Part shown: piece after piece, positions 8,889 through 13,996 of the stretch
Layout: each line of letters starts with the position of its first letter
How positions within the stretch are numbered: the stretch's first letter is position 1
NCBI GenBank assembly: GCA_003454835.1
Contig: DMTA01000432.1
Location: 1-16,528, forward strand
Origin: Achromobacter sp.
Lineage (GTDB): Bacteria; Pseudomonadota; Gammaproteobacteria; Burkholderiales; Burkholderiaceae_B
Direction of reading: 5' to 3'
Length of the DNA stretch: 16,528 nt
Notes under the pieces: model-generated
Told to the model about the DNA's origin: nothing
Database searches by the model: none
The model's input: the letters and a program-made list of their open reading frames with translations, nothing else
Translations under genes and position numbers: made by a program

Positions 8889-9653
8889 TCAGGAGTTGTT
8901 GACCGGCGGCGTGGCGGTCGGTGGCGTTGGCGCGCTGGACTCGTTGTCCGCCGGCGCCGCAGCGGGCTTCTTGCGCGGCCGGCCACGCTGGCCGGGGGCC
9001 ACGCGCCGGCTGGCGGTATGAGCCAGGCTGGCGATGAAGCTGGGGCCGCCCAACGCCCACTGGCCAGAGACCGCCTGGTCGATGCGCTGGGTTTCCTCGC
9101 GCGACAGCCCATCCTGCAGCCGCTTGCGGTAATTGGCCTGCCGGTCGAACGGCGTGTTGCCGCAAGCCCAATAGTCGGCATGATCGGACTGCCATTGAGC
9201 CGGCGCGGCGCTGGTGTTGCCGGTATGGCTGGACGCGGACGACCAAGGCCACGAATCGGGATCCTGCGAAGCGCCGCTGCGGACCGGATAGGTTTCCAGC
9301 CAGACCAGCGAAGGCAGCACCCAAGCGCCGGGTTCCAGCAAGGCCGAGCGGTAGCGACCCGCGAACACCCGGCCGCCACGCAGTCGCGCCGCAAGGTTGC
9401 GGCCCAGCGTCTGCATCAACCGAGGCAGGCCTTCTTCGTCGGCCGGCGTTGCCAGGAGCAGGATACGGTCGTTGGCGAGGAGCCAGCCGTGCACCGACAC
9501 GCGGTGCCGCTGGGCCGATTCGCCCAGCCATGTGGCGAGCTGATTCAGGATGTCGGCGGGCGCGGGTTGCGATGGCGCCGCCAACGGCTGAATAAAGTTG
9601 GCCTGCACCAGTTGGGGCAGCCCAGGGGCATACAGACGGGGCAGTCGGGCCAT
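8889..9653 (-). CDS. Degenerate RAYT-family (Y1 transposase-like) protein with AT-hook tail
   Basis: A 254-residue protein whose N-terminal 140 residues follow the REP-associated tyrosine transposase plan: MARLPRLYAPG at the start, HGWLLANDRILLLATP (55-70), LPRLMQTLGR (76-85), GRYRSALLEPG (99-109), WLETYPVRSG (118-127) and WPWSS (135-139). Active relatives have N-H-x-H in the HUH site; here it reads N61-D62-R63-I64, so both histidines are gone. The YIxxNP tyrosine is W118. The C-terminus adds RGRPRKK (223-229), an AT-hook-like motif, and a Pro/Ala/Ser-rich disordered tail. The reading frame is intact and the gene has its own promoter and terminator, so it looks maintained as a DNA-binding protein rather than decaying. 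The upstream sequence has no clear Shine-Dalgarno, suggesting low expression. Loss of catalysis is inferred from alignment by eye. Confidence 0.75.
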   Translation of the reverse strand: MARLPRLYAPGLPQLVQANFIQPLAAPSQPAPADILNQLATWLGESAQRHRVSVHGWLLANDRILLLATPADEEGLPRLMQTLGRNLAARLRGGRVFAGRYRSALLEPGAWVLPSLVWLETYPVRSGASQDPDSWPWSSASSHTGNTSAAPAQWQSDHADYWACGNTPFDRQANYRKRLQDGLSREETQRIDQAVSGQWALGGPSFIASLAHTASRRVAPGQRGRPRKKPAAAPADNESSAPTPPTATPPVNNS

Positions 9654-9705
9654 AGTGTCAGGGCTTGCGTATCAGGAAGAACGGGTTGTCTTCACACACG
9701 GTATA

Positions 9706-9734
9706 TAAATAGTGCCACGGTGGGCGCTGGTCAA
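9706..9734 (-). promoter_or_regulatory. Sigma70 promoter of the RAYT-like gene
   Basis: On the minus strand TTGACC (9734-9729) and TATTTA (9711-9706) are spaced by 17 bp, one of the best sigma70-type matches in the window. Transcription would start near 9700, about 47 nt before the ATG. Confidence 0.65.
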
Positions 9735-9895
9735 GTCCCGTGATCACAATCTGAGCGCGGAATCGTATTTTTTTGTGGCGAGCGCTCATTGAGGGGCAGG
9801 TTAACATTCGGCGACGGAACGTCGCACCGTGGATTCCCCTAACCCGACGACGTTTTCTCCCCCTCCGCTTCTTTCACCTCTACCGGAGCAAGCCA
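9735..9895 (+). promoter_or_regulatory. Upstream region of fghA with dyads
   Basis: This stretch precedes fghA. It contains an 8-bp palindrome GTGATCAC (9740-9747) and an inverted repeat TGAGCGC/GCGCTCA (9752-9758 and 9782-9788) separated by 23 bp that include a run of seven T (9768-9774). No -35/-10 pair of good quality was found on the plus strand, so the fghA promoter may need an activator. GGAG at 9885-9888 serves the fghA ATG. Confidence 0.35.
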
Positions 9896-10762
9896 ATGGC
9901 CGCGTCCCTCGAACTCATCTCGCAGCATCGGTGCTTCGGCGGCACGCAGCGCTACTACCGCCACGATTCCACCGAAATTGGCCTGCCCATGCGGTTTTCC
10001 GTGTACGTGCCGCCGCAGGCCGAGCACGGCCCGGTGCCGGTGCTGTTCTACCTGGCGGGCCTGACCTGCACCGAAGAAACGTTCATGATCAAGGCCGGCG
10101 CGCAGCGGCTGGCCGCGGAACTGGGCGTCATGCTGGTGGCGCCGGACACCAGTCCGCGCGGCGCAGGCGTGCCCGGTGAGGACGAAAGCTGGGATCTGGG
10201 CACCGGCGCCGGTTTCTATGTCGACGCCACCACGCCGGCGTGGCGCGATCACTACCGCATGTACAGCTACGTCACCCAGGAACTGCACGGCATCGTCACC
10301 GGCGGCGCACTGCCGGGAGATGCTTCGCGAACCGGCATCTTCGGACACTCCATGGGCGGCCACGGCGCGCTGGTGCTGGCGCTGCGCAACCCCGGCAAGT
10401 TCCGTTCGGTCTCGGCGTTTGCCCCGATCGCGGCGCCCAGCCAATGCCCGTGGGGCAAGAAGGCGTTCGGCGCCTACCTGGGCGCGCAAACCGAGGACTG
10501 GGCGGCCTACGATGCGTCCGCCCTGATGCGCGGGTTGCAGCAACCCTTCCCTGGCGGCATCCTCATCGACCAGGGCGACGCCGACCAATTCCTGGCCGAG
10601 CAGTTGTATCCCGAGGTATTCGAGGCCGCCTGCGCCGCTGCGGGACAGCCGCTCACCCTGCGCCGTCAGGCCGGCTACGACCACGGCTATTACTTCATTT
10701 CGACGTTCATCGAGGATCACATCCGGTTTCACGTCGAACGGCTTGGAAAACCGGGCGCCTGA
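9896..10762 (+). CDS. fghA: S-formylglutathione hydrolase
   Basis: A 288-residue cytosolic esterase of the alpha/beta-hydrolase fold that hydrolyses S-formylglutathione to formate and glutathione, the last step of glutathione-dependent formaldehyde detoxification. The nucleophile elbow GHSMGGHG places the catalytic serine at S152. The acid is in DQGDADQF (225-232), and the base is H263 in GYDHGYYF. The motifs LAGLTCTEE near the N-terminus and SWDLGTGAGFYVDAT are diagnostic for this family as opposed to other carboxylesterases. The ATG at 9896 has GGAG upstream; an in-frame TTG extension to 9773 is basic and unlike the family. The usual partner, S-(hydroxymethyl)glutathione dehydrogenase, is not next to it in this window. 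Confidence 0.95.
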   Translation: MAASLELISQHRCFGGTQRYYRHDSTEIGLPMRFSVYVPPQAEHGPVPVLFYLAGLTCTEETFMIKAGAQRLAAELGVMLVAPDTSPRGAGVPGEDESWDLGTGAGFYVDATTPAWRDHYRMYSYVTQELHGIVTGGALPGDASRTGIFGHSMGGHGALVLALRNPGKFRSVSAFAPIAAPSQCPWGKKAFGAYLGAQTEDWAAYDASALMRGLQQPFPGGILIDQGDADQFLAEQLYPEVFEAACAAAGQPLTLRRQAGYDHGYYFISTFIEDHIRFHVERLGKPGA

Positions 10763-10790
10763 AGACGCGCTTCTATACTGATGAGCCTGC

Positions 10791-10823
10791 CGCGGCGGGT
10801 GGCGGCTTCCTGCGCCCGCCGCG
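10791..10823 (+). other. GC-rich hairpin between fghA and the membrane protein gene
   Basis: CGCGGCGGG (10791-10799) and CCCGCCGCG (10815-10823) form a perfect 9-bp stem with a 15-nt loop, 28 bp after the fghA stop. No T-tract follows, so termination is uncertain. A TATACT at 10774-10779 could be a -10 for the next gene, but no -35 is visible at the right spacing. Confidence 0.35.
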
Positions 10824-10859
10824 CTGCACATCGTGGCGGCTTGAATAGGAACGCCTGAT

Positions 10860-11549
10860 TTGATCAACGGAATCGCTCCCTTCGCCTGGATCCTGCTGGG
10901 CGCCGTCATCGTCCTGTTGCCCGGCATCGTCATGCTGCTTGGCCGGGGCGGCCCCCGCGATGAGCGCGGACGCCGCATGTTCCAGTTTCGGCCAGTGCGC
11001 CGCGTGTGCGGCCTGCTGCTGGTGTGCCTGGGATGCGTATCAGGCCTGCTCGCGCTGTCGCTCGTGCAGTTTGTTCGCCTGACCACCGACCAGCCGGTTG
11101 CACGCATCGATATCCGCCAACAGGCCGAGGGCCAGTTCCAGGTCAACGCCAACGCGCCGGGCATTGGCGACAAGCAATATGTGCTTTACGGCGACCAGTG
11201 GCAGATCGACGCCCGGGTCGTGCGCTGGAAGCTGCCGGCATTGATGGCCGGCGTGCCGCCGCTGTACCGGCTGGAGCGTCTGTCGGGCCGCTACAGTGAT
11301 GCCGCCCGCGAAGCGACGGCCACGCGTTCAGTGCATCCCCTGGACGACTGGCCCGCGCCGGACCTGGGATCCCTGAAGAAAAGTTTTCCGAACTGGTTCC
11401 CCTTTGTGGATGTCCAATTTGGCAGCGGCGCGTACATGCCCCTCTTCGACGGGGCCCGCTACCAGGTTTTCATGGATCCCCGGGGCGCGCTGTTCATCCG
11501 TCCTGACGGCGAAGCCACCGCCGAAGGGCTGAAGCGCCTGGGCTGGTAA
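10860..11549 (+). CDS. Conserved two-TM membrane protein of unknown function
   Basis: A 229-residue protein starting at TTG with AGGA nine bases upstream. Hydrophobic helices at about 5-28 and 49-71 flank a short basic loop (RGGPRDERGRRMFQFRPVRR), giving a hairpin anchor. A polar domain of about 150 residues follows, probably periplasmic, with the stretches YVLYGDQWQIDARVVRWK, LYRLERLSGRYSD and FVDVQFGSGAYMPLFDG. From memory, relatives with these blocks occur in other proteobacteria and are sometimes labelled multidrug transporter, which two helices do not support. The gene lies 97 bp after fghA and 168 bp before rpoH on the same strand, so it may be its own unit. No catalytic motif was recognised. 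Confidence 0.75.
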   Translation: MINGIAPFAWILLGAVIVLLPGIVMLLGRGGPRDERGRRMFQFRPVRRVCGLLLVCLGCVSGLLALSLVQFVRLTTDQPVARIDIRQQAEGQFQVNANAPGIGDKQYVLYGDQWQIDARVVRWKLPALMAGVPPLYRLERLSGRYSDAAREATATRSVHPLDDWPAPDLGSLKKSFPNWFPFVDVQFGSGAYMPLFDGARYQVFMDPRGALFIRPDGEATAEGLKRLGW

Positions 11550-11560
11550 AGCCTTACCCT

Positions 11561-11588
11561 GATGTGCGCCTCCCGCTTTGCGCGCATC
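11561..11588 (+). terminator. Possible terminator hairpin after the membrane protein gene
   Basis: GATGTGCGC and GCGCGCATC pair over 9 bp with one G-U, with a 10-nt loop, starting 11 bp after the stop codon. A smaller 6-bp dyad (GCCGGA/TCCGGC, 11589-11594 and 11609-11614) follows. There is no T-tract, so this may separate the gene from rpoH only weakly. Confidence 0.35.
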
Positions 11589-11619
11589 GCCGGAATAAAT
11601 GGGGACAATCCGGCAAAAT

Positions 11620-11654
11620 GAAACTTTGACGCGTCGCAACAGTCGAATTAGCAC
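11620..11654 (+). promoter_or_regulatory. Overlapping candidate rpoH promoters (sigmaE-like and sigma70-like)
   Basis: GAAACTT (11620-11626) then 16 bp then TCGAA (11643-11647) matches the sigmaE pattern GGAACTT-N16-TC in six of seven -35 positions. This is the same spacing as remembered for the sigmaE promoter of E. coli rpoH. Overlapping it, TTGACG (11626-11631) and TAGCAC (11649-11654) with 17 bp between them could be a sigma70 promoter with a poor -10. Either would start transcription inside the CIRCE element. Confidence 0.45.
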
Positions 11655-11674
11655 TCCTATTACTTGAGTGCTAA
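11648..11674. promoter_or_regulatory. CIRCE operator (HrcA binding site) at rpoH
   Basis: TTAGCACTC (11648-11656), nine spacer bases, GAGTGCTAA (11666-11674): this is the CIRCE consensus without a mismatch. HrcA binds CIRCE and represses chaperone genes until heat or unfolded protein titrates GroEL. The element ends 43 bp before the rpoH ATG and covers the predicted transcription start, a classic repressor position. In RNA the same arms can form a 9-bp hairpin in the leader. Confidence 0.93.
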
Positions 11675-11717
11675 CATCGAATTCATGTCGTTTTCTCGCT
11701 ATCCGGAGACCCCCGCT

Positions 11718-12602
11718 ATGAAGCAACCCAGTACCTCGTTGACCGCCTCCGGCAACGCTCTGGCGTTGGCCATCGCCAATCCGGGCGCTCTCGGTACGAT
11801 CGACGCGTATATTTCCGCGGTCAACCGCCTGCCGGTATTGACCGCGGATCGCGAAACGGAACTCGGCCGCCGCCTTCGCGACCAGGAAGACCTCGGCGCC
11901 GCTCGCGAGCTCATTCTTTCGCACCTGCGTCTTGTTGTGTCCGTGGCCCGTCAGTATCTGGGTTACGGCCTGCCCCACGCCGACCTCATCCAGGAAGGCA
12001 ATGTCGGCCTCATGAAGGCCGTCAAACGTTTCGACCCCGAACGCGGCGTGCGTCTGGTGTCGTTCGCGGTTCACTGGATCAAGGCCGAAATCCACGAATA
12101 CATCATCCGCAACTGGCGGCTGGTCAAGGTGGCAACGACCAAGGCGCAGCGTAAGCTGTTCTTCAACCTGCGCAGCATGCGTCCTGACGGCCAGACCCTG
12201 GATCCGGAACAGGTCGACCACATTGCTCGCGAACTGAACGTCCGCCACGAAGACGTGAGCGAAATGGAAGTCCGCATGTCCGGCCGCGACATGTCGCTGG
12301 AAAACCAGGACGACGACGACGACAGTTACGCGCCGATCGCCTACCTGTCCGATGAAGGTCGCCAGGAACCCACGCGCGTGCTTGAGCGCGCCGCACGTGA
12401 CCACCTGCAAAGCGCCGGCCTGACCACCGCGCTTGAAGCGCTGGATCCGCGCTCGCGCCGCATTGTCGAAGCCCGCTGGCTGCAGGACGACGGCGGCGCC
12501 ACGCTGCACGAGCTTGCCCAAGAGTTCGGCGTATCGGCAGAACGCATTCGCCAGATCGAAGCGGCGGCGCTCAAGAAGATGCGCGGCAACCTCGCTTCCT
12601 GA
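11718..12602 (+). CDS. rpoH: RNA polymerase heat-shock sigma factor RpoH (sigma32)
   Basis: A 294-residue group 3 sigma factor that directs RNA polymerase to heat-shock promoters. Region 2 includes DLIQEGNVGLMK (89-100) and FAVHWIKAEIHEYIIRNWRLVK. The RpoH box QRKLFFNL (144-151), which distinguishes sigma32 from other sigmas, is intact. An acidic linker (QDDDDDSYAP) separates region 3, and region 4.2 is the helix-turn-helix TLHELAQEFGVSAERIRQIE (about 262-281). The ATG at 11718 is chosen because GGAGA at 11705-11709 precedes it. In-frame starts at 11664 (TTG) and 11685 (ATG) lie in or just after the CIRCE element and lack ribosome sites. Control by HrcA through CIRCE is implied by the operator. 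Confidence 0.96.
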   Translation: MKQPSTSLTASGNALALAIANPGALGTIDAYISAVNRLPVLTADRETELGRRLRDQEDLGAARELILSHLRLVVSVARQYLGYGLPHADLIQEGNVGLMKAVKRFDPERGVRLVSFAVHWIKAEIHEYIIRNWRLVKVATTKAQRKLFFNLRSMRPDGQTLDPEQVDHIARELNVRHEDVSEMEVRMSGRDMSLENQDDDDDSYAPIAYLSDEGRQEPTRVLERAARDHLQSAGLTTALEALDPRSRRIVEARWLQDDGGATLHELAQEFGVSAERIRQIEAAALKKMRGNLAS

Positions 12603-12621
12603 TTGCTGCGTCGCGCATGAC

Positions 12622-12645
12622 AAAGGCCGCACCTGCGGCCTTTTT
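12622..12645 (+). terminator. Intrinsic terminator of rpoH
   Basis: AAAGGCCGC and GCGGCCTTT form a perfect 9-bp stem with loop ACCT, followed by TTTTTCTTT. It starts 20 bp after the rpoH stop. Confidence 0.93.
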
Positions 12646-12734
12646 CTTTGGCGCGACAGTTCTTACGCGCCGCCCGTTATCAGCCGCACCTGAGTGCAAG
12701 CGGCCAATAAATTGATACAAATTCGGGGTCAAAT

Positions 12735-12896
12735 TTTCTGCGCCTGCAGAAACTTAATGGAGAAGGCGCCGCCTAACTTCATGTAGACCGCGAACTTCGG
12801 TTAGCAGTCTTGTCATCCGTCTCGGCTTCTCCTCTTTCCCCTCCCCTATGAGACGGATGCTTGCGGGGCACCTAGCATATCGGTGCCCCGTTTTTT
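12735..12896 (+). ncRNA. Candidate orphan small RNA with C/U-rich presenting loop
   Basis: No open frame explains this stretch, yet it is full of structure on the plus strand and is isolated by the rpoH terminator on the left and the cpdA terminator on the right. A 7-bp hairpin TTTCTGC-GCCT-GCAGAAA lies at 12735-12752. The main stem is CATCCGTCTC (12814-12823) with GAGACGGATG (12850-12859), ten perfect pairs around a 26-nt loop that is almost purely C and U with one GGC and one A, and contains TCTCC and CCCCTCCCC. Such loops resemble the anti-Shine-Dalgarno loops of known trans-acting sRNAs. Four bases later a strong intrinsic terminator follows. The 5' end is uncertain: TTGATA at 12712-12717 is a possible -35, but the -10 is poor, so the start may lie further right. 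Position, structure and terminator are seen; the role is inferred. Confidence 0.65.
12864..12896 (+). terminator. Strong intrinsic terminator of the candidate sRNA
   Basis: CGGGGCACC and GGTGCCCCG form nine perfect pairs with a 9-nt loop and run directly into TTTTTT (12891-12896). No plus-strand protein gene lies between the rpoH terminator and this one, so it must end an RNA that begins in the intergenic region or reads through from rpoH. Confidence 0.9.
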
Positions 12897-12922
12897 ATGC
12901 GCGCTCGGAACGCAACGCCCAT

Positions 12923-12949
12923 AAAAAACGGCGCCTACTTCGACGCCGT
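12923..12949 (-). terminator. Intrinsic terminator of cpdA
   Basis: On the minus strand ACGGCG and CGCCGT form a 6-bp stem with a 10-nt loop, followed by six T (12928-12923). It starts 11 bp after the cpdA stop and faces the sRNA terminator across 26 bp. Confidence 0.8.
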
Positions 12950-12960
12950 CCCCGGACATA

Positions 12961-13800
12961 TCAAGCTGCGCGCGCGCTGTCTGGCGCTTGCAGCGCCGTG
13001 TGCCAAAGCGCGTCCTGCACGCGGCGCACGCCGGTTGCCATCGACCCATCCTGATAAAGCTTGATCCACCGGTAGCCCGGCGCCATGTTGTCGACGATGT
13101 GCTTGCCGTCGCGGATGCTGAATTGAAAGCACGTGGACGGCGTGGCTAACATGCGCAGATTGTGGCGGCGGCGGTCGAACTCATGGTGCACATGGCCCCA
13201 CAGCAGCACGCGCACCTGAGGAAACCGCGCCAGCAGCTTGAAGAGCGCCTGCGGGTTGTCGATCATCATCGAGTCATGCCAGTGGCTGTCGATCTGCATC
13301 GGATTGTGGTGCATCGCCACCAGGGTATGGCGGTTGGGCGCCTGGGCCAGCGCCGCTTCCAGCATGTCGAGTTCACTGTTGCACAAGTGACCGGCGTTCG
13401 AGCCGGGCACCGTCGTGTCCAGCGTGACGACGCGCCATGCGCCCACGTCCGTCACCGGCATCGACCAGTCGGACAGTTCCTGGCGCAGGACGGAGGGTTG
13501 ATCGTGATTGCCGGGCAGGCAGCGGATGGTTGCGCGATCCAGCGCGGCCGAATCGGACAGGATGCGCGCAAAGCGCTGGTAGCCTGCAGCCTCGCCATCC
13601 TGCGACAGGTCGCCCGTGGCGAGCAGCAGGTCGGGATGCTTGCCGTCGGCCTCGATCTGGCGCAGCACGGCGCGCAGGCTCGCGTCGGTATTGACGCCCA
13701 GCATCGACGTTTCGGGCTCGCCGAAAAGATGGCAATCGGTCAACTGGACGAGCATCGCGGGCGCGTCGTGGCGCCGGGTCAAGGTGTGGATGCGTGCCAC
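12961..13800 (-). CDS. cpdA: Metallophosphoesterase, 3',5'-cAMP phosphodiesterase CpdA-like
   Basis: A 279-residue cytoplasmic calcineurin-like phosphoesterase of the CpdA/Icc class, which hydrolyses cAMP to AMP with a two-metal centre. All five metal motifs are present in order: D22-x-H24 in LTDCHLFG, G63-D64 in GDLSQDG, G97-N-H-D100, H164-H165 in MHHNP, and G202-H-V-H205. Length is close to the 275 residues of E. coli CpdA. The GTG at 13800 is chosen because AGGAG lies six bases upstream; a TTG five codons earlier would overlap that ribosome site. Related family members act on other nucleotides or phospholipids, so the cAMP substrate is likely but not certain. It diverges from an antiporter gene that carries a cyclic-nucleotide-binding-like domain. 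Confidence 0.85.
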   Translation of the reverse strand: MARIHTLTRRHDAPAMLVQLTDCHLFGEPETSMLGVNTDASLRAVLRQIEADGKHPDLLLATGDLSQDGEAAGYQRFARILSDSAALDRATIRCLPGNHDQPSVLRQELSDWSMPVTDVGAWRVVTLDTTVPGSNAGHLCNSELDMLEAALAQAPNRHTLVAMHHNPMQIDSHWHDSMMIDNPQALFKLLARFPQVRVLLWGHVHHEFDRRRHNLRMLATPSTCFQFSIRDGKHIVDNMAPGYRWIKLYQDGSMATGVRRVQDALWHTALQAPDSARAA

Positions 13801-13854
13801 GTGCCGCTCCTGCAAAAGTTCGGTGATGCCACATTACCCAAAAAACATGGCGCG

Positions 13855-13893
13855 GCACGTTTCGCAAGCGTCCATTGGGGTAACGAAACGTGC
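13855..13893. promoter_or_regulatory. Perfect 10-bp inverted repeat in the cpdA/antiporter spacer
   Basis: GCACGTTTCG (13855-13864) and CGAAACGTGC (13884-13893) are exact reverse complements around a 19-bp centre. A second pair, TTACCC (13834-13839) and GGGTAA (13878-13883), overlaps it and could compete in RNA. The repeat lies 55-93 bp upstream of the cpdA start and about 105-140 bp upstream of the antiporter start, in a 196-bp divergent spacer. It could be an operator shared by both genes or a leader structure of cpdA. Confidence 0.5.
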
Positions 13894-13954
13894 ATTCTCC
13901 ACGATTCCCGTCACGCCCCGGCCGCGAGCGCCGGAAAAAAGCCGCTATTCTTGT

Positions 13955-13983
13955 GGAACTTTCCACACGCACTACGATCGGGA
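13955..13983 (+). promoter_or_regulatory. Candidate promoter of the antiporter gene
   Basis: GGAACTT (13955-13961), 16 bp, then TCGGGA (13978-13983) is an exact sigmaE -35 with the same spacing as the rpoH candidate. A sigma70 reading, TTGTGG (13951-13956), 16 bp, TACGAT (13973-13978), overlaps it. The -35 lies in a near-palindrome GTGGAA-CT-TTCCAC (13953-13966). The leader would be only about ten bases, with no clear ribosome site before the ATG. Confidence 0.35.
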
Positions 13984-13996
13984 CGCGGCGCTACCC

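Noticed and set aside
8556..9743. A 395-codon plus-strand frame over the RAYT-like gene and its terminator
   Set aside because: It crosses a good minus-strand terminator and promoter and shows no domain; the RAYT blocks are on the minus strand.
11595..11604. CCCCATTTAT on the minus strand, like a sigma32 -10 element, upstream of rpoH
   Set aside because: No CTTGAA-like -35 at 11-16 bp spacing, and it would drive antisense RNA into the upstream gene.
11664..11717. Upstream starts for rpoH (TTG 11664, ATG 11685)
   Set aside because: They lie within or next to CIRCE and lack ribosome sites; the ATG at 11718 has GGAGA at proper distance and gives the expected RpoH N-terminus.
11328..12632. A 434-codon minus-strand frame across rpoH
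   Set aside because: It overlaps rpoH and its terminator and shows no family features.
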